Source of the DNA: G964291335 sp964291335
GTDB taxonomy: Bacteria; Chloroflexota; Dehalococcoidia; Lucifugimonadales; UBA3495
Direction: 5' to 3'
Assembly: GCA_964291335.2 (NCBI GenBank)
Contig: OZ219748.1
Span: 2,046,001-2,110,000 of the forward strand
Length of the DNA: 64,000 bases
The notes beneath the pieces were generated by a model. That model saw nothing but the letters and a program-made list of their open reading frames with translations. It searched no databases and was not told the DNA's origin. The position numbers and the translations under genes were made by a program. Below, in pieces: positions 32,106-40,489 of the stretch (position 1 is its first letter; every line of letters begins with the position of its first letter).

Positions 32106-32780
32106 TCACTCCTCAACGATTATCGAAAAAAGCCAGGGACATAATACCAGAAAAAGAGCGTCAAACAGGGCAATCAGAGGCAGCCAGCGGGCCGCGGCGC
32201 CGGCTGCCGGTTCCCCGGCAATGGCCGCCCCGGACACTTCCACCGCCCCGATAAGCACCGGCAGAATTATCGGAAAAAACAGCACGGGCAGCATTACCTC
32301 CCGGGAGCGGGTCTGCACGGCGATGGCGGAAAACAGGGTGCCCAGCGTGGCGAAGCCGAGGGTAGCCAGCAGCATGACGGCTGCCAGGGTCAGCGAAAAG
32401 GCGGTGAAATTGAGGAAGACGGCCAGCACCGGCAGCAGGGCCGCTTCGATAATCAGCATAAACAGGAAGCTGACCAGGGCTTTGCTCAGGAATATGGCAT
32501 CCCGGCTGACCGGGGACAGCAGCATTCCCTCCAGCCCGCCCTGTTCCCGTTCCCGGACGAAAGCCCGGCTCATGGCCAGAATGCCGACGAAGCTGAAAGA
32601 AACCCAGATGATGCTGGGGGCCAGCTCGGTTACCCGCTCCGGGCTGATGCGAAGGGCAAAATTGAACACTACTGCCAGCAGGATGCCAAAGACCAGGGCG
32701 GACAGGACTATATCCCGGGAACGGAGTTCCAGCGCCAGGTCTTTCCAGACCATGGCCGCCATTGGTCTCAGCAGCCGCAT
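32106..32780 (-). CDS. ccmB: Haem ABC exporter permease CcmB
   Basis: A 224-aa permease with six TM segments. The N-terminal KDLALELRSRDIVLSALVFG and REREQGGLEGMLLSPVSRDA with FLSKALVSFLF are CcmB signatures. It works with CcmA as an ABC transporter needed for release of holo-CcmE. It starts 177 bp after ccmA, a longer gap than usual, which contains a pair of hairpin-bearing repeats. Confidence 0.92.
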   Translation of the reverse strand: MRLLRPMAAMVWKDLALELRSRDIVLSALVFGILLAVVFNFALRISPERVTELAPSIIWVSFSFVGILAMSRAFVREREQGGLEGMLLSPVSRDAIFLSKALVSFLFMLIIEAALLPVLAVFLNFTAFSLTLAAVMLLATLGFATLGTLFSAIAVQTRSREVMLPVLFFPIILPVLIGAVEVSGAAIAGEPAAGAAARWLPLIALFDALFLVLCPWLFSIIVEE

Positions 32781-32862
32781 CGGATTACCTTCGCAGGTCA
32801 GGGTAACTGAAGACTATTCTAGCAGAAGGCGCAGGTTCTGTTTCCGGCGGTTGCCGGCCAGC

Positions 32863-32950
32863 ATTGCTTCCAGCGAAGCGGGGGCAATGCTGGCCCCGCT
32901 GGGCGAGCCGGGTCGTGGGGATGATTGCTTCCAGCGAAACGGGGGCAATG
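32863..32950. repeat. Pair of 27-bp hairpin-bearing direct repeats
   Basis: Copies at 32863-32889 and 32924-32950, 61 bp apart, differ at one base. Each begins ATTGCTTCCAGCGAA and ends GGGGGCAATG, so ATTGC and GCAAT pair into a hairpin. They lie between ccmA and ccmB; the second copy ends 8 bp from the ccmA stop. Confidence 0.85.
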
Positions 32951-32957
32951 CCCGGGT

Positions 32958-33623
32958 TTAATCCGCCATAAAGTGAAGGCGGCCGCCGGACAGGGCCGCC
33001 ACCCGGCTGGCCCATTCTCGGCCCAGGCTGGCGTTGTGGGTAGTCATTACCACCGAGCGGCCGGCCGCCGTCCACTCCCGCAGCAGACTGGCCAGGGCCG
33101 CCACCGAATTGCGGTCCAGGCCCGATTCCGGTTCGTCCAGCAGCAGCAGCGAGGGCTGGTGCAGGATGGCCCGGGCGATAGCCAACCGTTTCTGCATTCC
33201 GTGGGACAGGCTGCGGACCCGCCGGTCGCCTCGCCGGGACAAACCCACTTGCGCCAGCGTCTGCTCTATCCGCGCCTTAAGGCCGGAAACGCCATAGAGC
33301 CGCCCGTAAAGGGCAAGGTTCTCCCGGCAGGTCAAGTCTTCGTAGAGGAACCCGCTGTGGGACACAACCCCGGTTTGCCGCCGGGCCGCTTCAGCCTGGC
33401 GGCGCAGGTCGCAGCCGGCGATGGCAACCCGGCCCCGGTCAGGCCGCATCTGGCCGGCAAGGAGGCGCAGCAAGGTAGTCTTGCCGGCGCCATTGTCGCC
33501 CAACAGGACCAGAAACTCGCCCCACTCCAGAGAAAGGTCCAGCTCCCAAAGCACCGGCACGCCGCCGTACCCTTTTTCCAGGCCGGCGGCTTCAATGGCG
33601 TTTGTCCCGGGAAGTGGGTTCAC
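32958..33623 (-). CDS. ccmA: Haem exporter ATP-binding protein CcmA
   Basis: A 221-aa ABC ATPase. Walker A GDNGAGKTTLL, Q-loop near TGVVSHSGFLYEDLT, signature LSHGMQKRLAIARA and Walker B LLLLDEPESGLD are all present, with the switch His in MTTHNASLG. It powers CcmBCD-dependent release of haem-loaded CcmE. The start is GTG 33623 after GAGGT. It heads the minus-strand ccmA-B-C-D cluster. Confidence 0.92.
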   Translation of the reverse strand: MNPLPGTNAIEAAGLEKGYGGVPVLWELDLSLEWGEFLVLLGDNGAGKTTLLRLLAGQMRPDRGRVAIAGCDLRRQAEAARRQTGVVSHSGFLYEDLTCRENLALYGRLYGVSGLKARIEQTLAQVGLSRRGDRRVRSLSHGMQKRLAIARAILHQPSLLLLDEPESGLDRNSVAALASLLREWTAAGRSVVMTTHNASLGREWASRVAALSGGRLHFMAD

Positions 33624-33820
33624 CGGTTACCTCGGCAAGCAGCAATCGTGGACATGAAACATGATAGGTTATTGCTGCCGGTTTAACCACTGCGAAAATA
33701 CATATATTCCGAGGGTTGACCGCCTTCCAGCAAATTAAGGCGGTTAAAGCCGGCAGGTTAAATAAAACGGCTGCCACCGGGGGCGGAAACCCCGGCGCCG
33801 CAGGAAACGGGAACGTTCCT

Positions 33821-33923
33821 GCCGGGCAAGAAGGGCAGATGTGGTTGGGCCGGCCGCCGCTCATCAGCCTTCACTGACCCGCAAAACGTTCATACCTGGC
33901 CGGGCAAGCAGATGCGGTTGGGG
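33821..33923. repeat. Paired direct repeat upstream of ccmA/purA
   Basis: GCCGGGCAAG followed (5 or 0 bases later) by CAGATG-T/C-GGTTGGG occurs at 33821-33848 and 33899-33920, about 75 bp apart. A separate hairpin GCAGGAA/TTCCTGC lies at about 33800-33822. The 416-bp divergent gap between ccmA and purA otherwise holds no gene I can see. Confidence 0.6.
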
Positions 33924-33968
33924 GCCGCCCGACCCCGCCCCGGCCCCTTTCCCTTACCCGCCCTTTTT

Positions 33969-33977
33969 TGTTATACT
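33969..33977 (+). promoter_or_regulatory. Extended -10 promoter for purA
   Basis: TGTTATACT, an extended -10 (TG-n-TATACT), 62 bp before the purA ATG. It is the same nine-base element as before cmk. Confidence 0.5.
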
Positions 33978-34039
33978 TGCCGGCAATGTCCGCCTCATAC
34001 GCGGGAGGCGGGCCAGCTTTTGCGGTTCAGGGAGGAGCA

Positions 34040-35326
34040 ATGCCGGCTTTTGCCGTAATTGGCGGACAATGGGGCGATGAGGGCAAAGGGAAGGTTATCG
34101 ATTACCTGGCCCAAGGGGTTTCCGCCGTGGTCCGCTATGCCGGCGGCAACAACGCCGGCCATACGGTAGTCAATGCCCAGGGCGAATTTCAGCTGCATCT
34201 GGTTCCATCCGGCATTTGCTGGCCCAATGTTTACGGCATCATCGGCAACGGCGTCGTCGTGGACCCGGAAGTGCTGCTGGAGGAATTGGACGGGCTGGCC
34301 AACCGGGGCATTGGCGTTGATAACCTGTACCTCAGCGACCGGGCCCACGTGATTATGCCTTACCACGTGCTGCTGGACGACCTGGAGGAAAAGGCGCGGG
34401 GCAGTTCGGCTATTGGCACTACGGGGCGCGGCATTGGCCCCACCTATATGGATAAAACCGCCCGCATGGGCATCCGGGTCGGCGACCTGCTGGACCCTGA
34501 ATCCCTGGCGCCCCTGCTGGAAAGGACTTTGGCGCACAAGAACAAACTGATTACCGCAGTCTATGACGGCGCCCCCTTTTCCACCGCAGCGGTGCTGGAG
34601 CAGTCCCTCTCCTGGGGAGAGCGGCTGCGTCCCTATGTGCGGCCCACCGAGCAGCTGGTTCAAGACCTGCTGGAGCAGGAGCATAACATTCTGCTGGAGG
34701 GCGCCCAGGGAACCCTGCTGGACCTGGACCATGGCTCCTACCCTTACGTTACCTCCTCATCCCCCTCAATTGGCGGGGCCTGTACCGGCCTGGGTCTTAA
34801 CCCCCGGGACATTGCCGGAGCGACCGGCGTTTACAAGGCTTACTCCACTCGAGTAGGCAGCGGGCCGATGCCCACCGAAATGTTCGGCGAAAGCGGGGAG
34901 AACCTGCGGCAGCGGGCCCGCGAATATGGCGTTACCACCGGCCGCGCCCGTCGGGTCGGCTGGTTCGATGCGGTGGCCGGACGCTATAGCCAGCAGATAA
35001 ACGGCTTTACCGGCATGGTGCTGACCCGCCTGGACATCCTGGACGGGTTCGCGTCGGTAAAGGTTTGCGTCGGCTACCAGGCTGAAGGCAAAGAGGTAAC
35101 CCGCTTCCCGTCGGATACCCGGCTGTTATCCCGGTGTCAGCCGGTTTATGAGGAGATGGCCGGCTGGGATCAGCCCACGGCCAGCGCCACCCGGCTGGCC
35201 GACCTGCCGGACAATGCCCGCGCTTACCTGCGCCGTATTGAGGAACTGGTCGGCTGCCCGGTTCAGATTATCTCTACCGGGCCCAGTCGGGACGAAACTA
35301 TTCTGGTGGAACCGGTTATACCGTAA
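34040..35326 (+). CDS. purA: Adenylosuccinate synthetase
   Basis: A 428-aa enzyme joining IMP and aspartate with GTP in AMP synthesis. GGQWGDEGKGKVIDYLAQ is the GTP-binding P-loop, VVRYAGGNNAGHTVV the IMP site, IGTTGRGIGPTYMDK and EGAQGTLLDLDHGSYPYVT the remaining signatures. ATG 34040 follows GGGAGGAG; the in-frame start at 33968 lies over the promoter and is rejected. A GC-rich hairpin without a T-run (35355-35377) follows the gene. Confidence 0.96.
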   Translation: MPAFAVIGGQWGDEGKGKVIDYLAQGVSAVVRYAGGNNAGHTVVNAQGEFQLHLVPSGICWPNVYGIIGNGVVVDPEVLLEELDGLANRGIGVDNLYLSDRAHVIMPYHVLLDDLEEKARGSSAIGTTGRGIGPTYMDKTARMGIRVGDLLDPESLAPLLERTLAHKNKLITAVYDGAPFSTAAVLEQSLSWGERLRPYVRPTEQLVQDLLEQEHNILLEGAQGTLLDLDHGSYPYVTSSSPSIGGACTGLGLNPRDIAGATGVYKAYSTRVGSGPMPTEMFGESGENLRQRAREYGVTTGRARRVGWFDAVAGRYSQQINGFTGMVLTRLDILDGFASVKVCVGYQAEGKEVTRFPSDTRLLSRCQPVYEEMAGWDQPTASATRLADLPDNARAYLRRIEELVGCPVQIISTGPSRDETILVEPVIP

Positions 35327-35354
35327 CCGGGGCCCGTCCCTTCGGCGCCGGCCC

Positions 35355-35377
35355 CGGGCGGGCTGATCACCCGCCCG
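35355..35377 (+). terminator. Hairpin after purA
   Basis: An 8-bp perfect stem CGGGCGGG (35355-35362) with CCCGCCCG (35370-35377) and a 7-nt loop, 29 bp after the purA stop. No T-run, so efficiency as terminator is doubtful. Confidence 0.45.
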
Positions 35378-35424
35378 CTCAATAACCCGGCGAGCAACGC
35401 AAACGCGCAAGGGGGCCCGGGAAA

Positions 35425-35643
35425 ATGCAGCAGCAACCTCAATTCGGAATCTACCTTAACCCGGCAGCGGGCCAGGCCGTCCGCATCAATTCCCCTTACT
35501 GGCTGCCGGAAGAACCGGAGTGGGTCTTTTTGACTTCCGAAGTCAACGCCACCCTGCTCCGCATTCGGGAGCTGGCCCGCGAGCAGGGGGCAGCAGCAGA
35601 TCCCGACGCTATTGTCTGGTGTTCCATTCCCCTGTCAGACTGA
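35425..35643 (+). CDS. Small protein of unknown function (72 aa)
   Basis: An unrecognised 72-aa soluble protein. The sequence has a natural composition: IYLNPAAGQAVRINSPYWLP, EEPEWVFLTSEVNATLLRIR, then a helix ELAREQGAAADPDAIVWCSI. It begins at ATG 35425 after a G-rich stretch and has no TM segment. It lies 98 bp downstream of purA in the same direction. It could be a small lineage-specific protein; a chance frame is less likely but possible. Confidence 0.5.
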   Translation: MQQQPQFGIYLNPAAGQAVRINSPYWLPEEPEWVFLTSEVNATLLRIRELAREQGAAADPDAIVWCSIPLSD

Positions 35644-35891
35644 ACCCCGGCCCGGTTCCTGACCCCGCAGCCGCTTGCGCCGCCGTTTTCCCGGCGATAA
35701 ACCCGGCCGGCGCAAGGGCTGCCACCTTTCCCGTGCATCATTGCCCCTGAACCCTCCTGGCCGGCGCCGGCAATGATGGCGGCCGGCAGTGTTAAAATAC
35801 TGAACAGCAAAGGCAACGCTGCAAGAGGTCAGAAAAACGTTTTTCAACATGAACGGCAACGGCATCGCTTGCGCATTCCGTGCTTATGGTA

Positions 35892-35949
35892 TATCTGCGG
35901 CAGGCTGGCCGTTGGCGGCGGGGCTGGCAAGAACGCGCCGCGCCGGCCC
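35892..35949. repeat. 58-bp direct repeat, copy 1
   Basis: Identical over 58 bp to 36231-36288 (starts TATCTGCGGCAGGCTGGCCG). The two copies are 339 bp apart and bracket the small membrane-protein gene at 35989-36168. The 346-bp stretch before that gene shows no other feature. Confidence 0.95.
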
Positions 35950-35988
35950 CCCGGCCAGGGCGCCGGGGGACATTCTGGAGGCTCGCAC

Positions 35989-36168
35989 ATGCCCACCTTT
36001 AGCGCTTGGCATGGACTGGACGCCCACGCCTGTATATCCTGCCCCCTGATGGTCCTGTATGCCCTGATTGCGCTATGCGTCCTGGCTATACTGCTGACGC
36101 TGGCATGGTTGCTGCTGGTCTGCGCCCCGCTAGCGCTGGCCGGCGTAACTTGGGGCGGTTGCCAATAA
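35989..36168 (+). CDS. Small single-pass membrane protein (59 aa)
   Basis: ATG 35989 follows CTGGAGG by 8 nt. The product is 59 aa: a short N-terminus with two Cys (HACISC), then a long hydrophobic stretch (LMVLYALIALCVLAILLTLA, continuing WLLLVCAPLALAG) that would span the membrane once or as a helical hairpin. I do not recognise it. It lies between two identical 58-bp repeats and could be mobile or duplicated with them. Confidence 0.5.
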   Translation: MPTFSAWHGLDAHACISCPLMVLYALIALCVLAILLTLAWLLLVCAPLALAGVTWGGCQ

Positions 36169-36230
36169 TAGCCGCCGCCGGTGGGGGTATCCGGCGGCGG
36201 CTGACACGGGGCCGGCCACCCGATGGCGAT

Positions 36231-36288
36231 TATCTGCGGCAGGCTGGCCGTTGGCGGCGGGGCTGGCAAGAACGCGCCGCGCCGGCCC
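36231..36288. repeat. 58-bp direct repeat, copy 2
   Basis: The perfect partner of 35892-35949. The flanking bases differ on both sides, so 58 bp is the exact repeat length. Confidence 0.95.
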
Positions 36289-36427
36289 GAAAGCGCGAGC
36301 GAAGCCTGAGCAAACGCCGTCATAGCCGGGGCTGAAGGCGGTAAACTCGCCGCCCCCACCCGACAACCGGCCGGCTGGCGTTGGGCATACTTCAGCGAAA
36401 CACATCCGAACCGGGAGGCAAGCCATT

Positions 36428-37294
36428 ATGCTGGTTGACCTGATTAACCTGGCAAGCGGGGACGGCGTAAACCTGGACGGCGCCTTTTTCGAGCCGGCCG
36501 CCGACGTCAAGCCGCGCGGGTCGGTGGATGCCCTGCTGCTGATTCACGGCTCCGGGGGCAATTTCTACCGCCCGGCCACCAAGGCCATGGCCGACGATTT
36601 GCGCCGTCAGGGGTATGCCTGCCTGGCGCTGAATACCAAAGGCCACGATACGGTCTGGGCGCCCCAGGGCGAGGGCCGCTATTACGGCAACGCTATGGAG
36701 ATTCTGGATAACAGCCGGGAGGATTTGCGGGCCGGGGTCGATTACCTTTGGGCCAAAGGCTACCGCAGCATCGGCCTGCTGGGCCACAGCATGGGCGCGG
36801 TAAAGGTCGGTTATTATGCCGCAATGGAAGCTGACGACCGGGTGGCGACGGTAATTCCCGTTTCGCCGGTGCGGCTGTCTTATTCCTACTATATGGCGTC
36901 GGAGGATGCCGCAGAGTTTGGCGCCGTTATTGCGCAGGCCGACCAGCTGGAGGCCGCTGACCGGGCCAGTGAGTTGATGGAGGTCAGGTTTCCCATTGCC
37001 CAGATGTTCAGCGCCTTTTCCTACCTGGACAAGCACGGCCCGGCGGAGCGGTATAACCTGGTAAACCTGGCTCCCAAAATCCGGGTTCCCCTGCTGGTGG
37101 TTGGCGGCGAACTGGAAACCCATACCAGGCTGCGCGACTGTCCCCGGGACATGGTAGCGGCGGCGGTTAACAGCCCCCGCGCCCAGTACGTTATTATTCC
37201 GGGCGGCAACCATTCCCTGACCAACAGCGCCGAAAAGGCCTCGGTCACCGTGCTGGATTGGCTGGCCGGCCTGAACCCGGCCGGGGCCGGGTGA
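36428..37294 (+). CDS. Alpha/beta hydrolase
   Basis: A 288-aa cytosolic alpha/beta-hydrolase. LLIHGSGGNFYR gives the oxyanion loop, LLGHSMGAVKV the nucleophile elbow with catalytic Ser (about residue 122), VPLLVVGGELETH a position for the acidic residue, and IIPGGNHSLTN the catalytic His. GGGAGG upstream sets ATG 36428. Family members are esterases or acyl hydrolases; substrate unknown. The TrmO-like gene starts 11 bp after its stop, so they probably share a transcript. Confidence 0.85.
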   Translation: MLVDLINLASGDGVNLDGAFFEPAADVKPRGSVDALLLIHGSGGNFYRPATKAMADDLRRQGYACLALNTKGHDTVWAPQGEGRYYGNAMEILDNSREDLRAGVDYLWAKGYRSIGLLGHSMGAVKVGYYAAMEADDRVATVIPVSPVRLSYSYYMASEDAAEFGAVIAQADQLEAADRASELMEVRFPIAQMFSAFSYLDKHGPAERYNLVNLAPKIRVPLLVVGGELETHTRLRDCPRDMVAAAVNSPRAQYVIIPGGNHSLTNSAEKASVTVLDWLAGLNPAGAG

Positions 37295-37305
37295 GGCGCT
37301 TGAGC

Positions 37306-37746
37306 ATGGCAGTTCCCGAAACGGACCCTGACCGGAACCCGGCTGCCGTAACTTTTACTCCAATCGGATGGGTGGAGAGCATTTTCGACGGCTATGCTCC
37401 ATCGGAGGAAATGCGTCAGCATACCTCCCGCATCGTCCTGCGGCCCGATTTGGCTCCCGGCCTGCTGGGGCTGGAGCCTGACCAGCACCTGCTGGTGCTT
37501 TTCCATCTGCACCGGGCTGCCGAGTACCAGTTGCAGCTGCACCCGGGGCATAACCCGGAACGCCCCTTGCGGGGCGTTTTCGCCACCCGCAGCCAGTACC
37601 GGCCCAACGGCATTGCCGCCACGGTGGCCCGGGTGCTTGCGGTAGCCGACAACGTGGTTACCCTGACCGGGCTGGATGCCCAGGATGGCTCCCCGGTGCT
37701 GGACCTTAAGCCTTACTCCGCCGGCTTTGACCAGCCGCCGGGTTGA
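37306..37746 (+). CDS. TrmO/TsaA-like tRNA methyltransferase
   Basis: A 146-aa protein of the TsaA/TrmO fold (YaeB-like), a SAM-dependent family that N6-methylates t6A37 in some tRNAs. FTPIGWVESIFDGYAPS, the core LVLFHLHRAAEYQLQLHP and the signature FATRSQYRPNGIAATVARVL, then LDAQDGSPVLDLKPY are standard. The start at 37306 follows GGTGAGG. It is short relative to full-length E. coli TrmO, lacking the C-terminal domain, as in many archaeal and bacterial homologues; some act on other substrates. Confidence 0.8.
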   Translation: MAVPETDPDRNPAAVTFTPIGWVESIFDGYAPSEEMRQHTSRIVLRPDLAPGLLGLEPDQHLLVLFHLHRAAEYQLQLHPGHNPERPLRGVFATRSQYRPNGIAATVARVLAVADNVVTLTGLDAQDGSPVLDLKPYSAGFDQPPG

Positions 37747-37883
37747 GTCGGCGCCGGCAATGTTAACGCAGAACGTTAACGCAGCCGGGTTAAAACGGTA
37801 TCATCCGGCCAGAATCTGGTGGACTTTGCCTCGACAGAAGTATTATTATCAGATTGGAATCAACCTTAAGCAGAGAATGAGGA

Positions 37884-40091
37884 ATGGGTACAGCAACATT
37901 GGACGCCCAGGCGCTGCTGGATAAGGCGGCCGGCTACCTGCCCCCGGAGGTGGTGGAGCTGGTAGCCGAGGCTTACTTCTTCGCCGATGAAGCCCATCAC
38001 GGCCAGATTCGCAAGTCTGGCGAACCCTACATTGCGCACCCCCTGGCGGCGGCCACCTTTCTGGCCGACCTGAACCTGGATGGCCACACCCTTTGCGGCG
38101 CTTTGCTTCACGACGTGATGGAGGACTGCGGCGTAACCTTCCAGGAAATTGAAGGGCGGTTTGGTTACGAAGTAGCCAAGCTGGTGGACGGAGTTACCAA
38201 GCTGACCCGCATGGACTATCGGCTGTTGGGCGCAGACGGCGGAAGCGGCGGCCCGTCGCTGGATGACCCGGACCGGCTCTACGCCGAAAGCCTGCGGAAA
38301 ATGCTGGTGGCGATGGCCGAAGACATCCGCGTGGTGCTAATCAAACTGGCCGACCGGCTGCATAATATGAAGACGCTGGACGCCATGCCGCTGGTCAAGC
38401 GCAAGACTATTGCCCAGGAAACCCTGGATATTTACTCTCCGCTGGCTCACCGCCTGGGCATTTGGGAGATCAAATGGCAGCTGGATGACCTGGCCTTCCG
38501 GCACTTGAACGAGGAACGCTATCGGGAAATTTCCCGTATGCTGGCGATCCGCCGGGCCGAGCGGGAAGAGTATGTGGAAGGAATCTGCCGCCGCCTGCGG
38601 GAAATTCTGGCCCAGGCCAACCTGAAAGGTGAAGTGAGCGGTCGTCCCAAAGGCATCTTCAGCATCTACCAGAAAATGCAGAAGTACGCTTCCCGGGGGG
38701 ATGAACTGCGGGATATTTTTGACCTGTACGCGATGCGGGTGGTAGTGGATAACGTCAGCGACTGCTACCGCGCGCTGGGCATTATCCACCAGGAATGGAG
38801 CCCTATGCCCGGCCAGTTTGATGATTACGTCGCCAACCCCAAAGAGAATATGTACCAGGCCCTGCATACCACGGTCATCTGCCCAAGCGGGCAGCCTATG
38901 GAAGTGCAGATTAAGACCGGCGAGATGCACCAGGTATCCGAGTACGGAGTGGCTGCCCATTGGCGCTACAAGGAAGGCCGTTCCCGGGACCTGCAATTTG
39001 AGGAAAAGATGACTTGGATGCGGCAGCTGCTGGAATGGCAGAGGGAAGCCGCCGCTACCGATGACTTCATCGAGTCGGTCAAGCAGGACATTTTCCGCGA
39101 TCAGGTATTCGTCTATACCCCCAAGGGCGACATTGTGGAGCTGGCGGCCGGTTCAACGCCGATCGATTTCGCCTACAAGATTCACACGGAGCTGGGCCAC
39201 CGCTGCATGGGCGGCAAGGTTAATGGCCGCCTGATCAGCCTGGATACCCCCCTGCAGAACGGGGATACGGTGGAAATCATGACCACCAAGTCGAACCGGG
39301 GCCCCAGCCCGGACTGGCTCAACACCAACCGGGACTACGTGAAGTCGGCCAGCGCTCGGCAGAAGATACGGCAGTGGTTCCACCGTCAGGCCCGGGAAAG
39401 CAATATCAACCGGGGCCGGGATAAGCTGCGCCGGGAACTGCGCCGCCTGAACCTGTCCCTGGACGATAGCGCAATCCTCAAGCTGGTCCGCTTTGACAGC
39501 ATGGACGATTTCCTGCTTAACCTCGGCTCCGGGGGGCTCAGCGAAGGGCAGTTGACCCGTCGTCTCTCCCTGGCGATTCAGCAGGAACCGGATTTTCCTC
39601 AACCCAAGCCCGACCTGCCCATCTCCAGCCCCAGTTCAGGGGTTTCGGTGCTGGGCGTGGGCGACCTGCTGGTTCGCATGGCCGGCTGCTGCAACCCGAT
39701 ACCGGGGGACGGAATATCGGGCTTCGTCACCCGGGCCCGCGGCGTTACCGTCCATAAGCAGGACTGCATCAGCCTGCTCAACGAAGATGAGCCGGAACGT
39801 ATCGTGCACGTTTCCTGGGGCGAAACCCGGCAGCTTCACCCGGTGCGGGTATGCATTGAGGCATTTGACCGGGTGGGGTTGCTGCGGGACGTCACTGTCC
39901 GGGTGTCTGAAGAGAAGGTAAACATCGCTTCGGTGATAACCAACGAAATGTCGGACGGCACGGTTACTATGGAATTGACCCTGCATACCACTGGCCTGGA
40001 ACAGTTGAGCAAGTTGTTCGCCAAACTGGAGGGGGTACGGGGGGTAACCTCGGTTACCCGCACGCATTCTCTGGCAGCGGCCAGGGTATAG
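37884..40091 (+). CDS. rel: RelA/SpoT-type (p)ppGpp synthetase/hydrolase
   Basis: A 735-aa stringent-response enzyme. The hydrolase domain is intact (HDVMED at about residue 76, with upstream HHGQIRKSGEPYIAHPLA). The synthetase domain has RPKGIFSIYQKMQKY and FDLYAMRVVVDN. The loop that is RFKD in many bifunctional enzymes reads QFDDYVANPKENMYQALHTT, an acidic form closer to monofunctional RelA. TGS (VFVYTPKGDIVELAAGSTPI), a zinc-finger-like segment (MAGCCNPIPGD) and a C-terminal ACT domain follow. ATG 37884 follows a GAGGA site. It would tune growth to nutrient supply. Confidence 0.93.
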   Translation: MGTATLDAQALLDKAAGYLPPEVVELVAEAYFFADEAHHGQIRKSGEPYIAHPLAAATFLADLNLDGHTLCGALLHDVMEDCGVTFQEIEGRFGYEVAKLVDGVTKLTRMDYRLLGADGGSGGPSLDDPDRLYAESLRKMLVAMAEDIRVVLIKLADRLHNMKTLDAMPLVKRKTIAQETLDIYSPLAHRLGIWEIKWQLDDLAFRHLNEERYREISRMLAIRRAEREEYVEGICRRLREILAQANLKGEVSGRPKGIFSIYQKMQKYASRGDELRDIFDLYAMRVVVDNVSDCYRALGIIHQEWSPMPGQFDDYVANPKENMYQALHTTVICPSGQPMEVQIKTGEMHQVSEYGVAAHWRYKEGRSRDLQFEEKMTWMRQLLEWQREAAATDDFIESVKQDIFRDQVFVYTPKGDIVELAAGSTPIDFAYKIHTELGHRCMGGKVNGRLISLDTPLQNGDTVEIMTTKSNRGPSPDWLNTNRDYVKSASARQKIRQWFHRQARESNINRGRDKLRRELRRLNLSLDDSAILKLVRFDSMDDFLLNLGSGGLSEGQLTRRLSLAIQQEPDFPQPKPDLPISSPSSGVSVLGVGDLLVRMAGCCNPIPGDGISGFVTRARGVTVHKQDCISLLNEDEPERIVHVSWGETRQLHPVRVCIEAFDRVGLLRDVTVRVSEEKVNIASVITNEMSDGTVTMELTLHTTGLEQLSKLFAKLEGVRGVTSVTRTHSLAAARV

Positions 40092-40133
40092 CGCAATCCG
40101 GCCGCTGCCGGCCCGGCAATCGGGCGCTGCACC

Positions 40134-40168
40134 ACCGGGGCCGGTTGAATATCGGCCCCGGTTTATTA
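40134..40168 (+). terminator. Rho-independent terminator after rel
   Basis: A 10-bp perfect stem (ACCGGGGCCG 40134-40143 with CGGCCCCGGT 40153-40162), a 9-nt loop, then TTATTACTTT. It lies 43 bp after the rel stop. Confidence 0.8.
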
Positions 40169-40257
40169 CTTTCCGAAACGCCTCCGGCTGACGGGCGCGC
40201 CGCCGGTCGGTGGCAGAAGGCGCATTGCCGGCTATAGCCGGAAAGGAACAATGAAGC

Positions 40258-40263
40258 TATAAT
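40258..40263 (+). promoter_or_regulatory. -10 hexamer of tRNA-Gly(TCC)
   Basis: A perfect TATAAT 25 bp before the tRNA. No convincing -35 is seen. Confidence 0.45.
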
Positions 40264-40288
40264 ATTCTATTATCGGCTATGGCCATCG

Positions 40289-40362
40289 GCGGGTGTAGCT
40301 CAGTGGCAGAGCTCTAGCCTTCCAAGCTAGCTACGTGGGTTCGATTCCCATCACCCGCTCCA
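40289..40362 (+). tRNA. tRNA-Gly(TCC)
   Basis: 74 nt with encoded CCA. Acceptor GCGGGTG/CACCCGC, D-arm GCTCAGTGGCAGAGC, anticodon arm CTAGCCTTCCAAGCTAG with anticodon TCC, and T-arm GTGGGTTCGATTCCCAT. It complements the GCC isoacceptor at 29.9 kb. Confidence 0.97.
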
Positions 40363-40453
40363 ACCCCGCCTTGCGGTTCTTCCCGACCGTTTCTGCTTCG
40401 CGGCGGCCCAGGGGGGAGGGGAGCAAGCCGCCGACCGGGGCGCCGGGTATTCG

Positions 40454-40483
40454 TTGACAAGGTTCGCCGGTAAATGCTAGACT
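40454..40483 (+). promoter_or_regulatory. Sigma-70-type promoter upstream of korAB leader
   Basis: TTGACA (40454-40459), an 18-bp spacer and TAGACT (40478-40483). It predicts a start near 40490, about 350 nt before korA. Confidence 0.7.
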
Positions 40484-40489
40484 GCCCCT

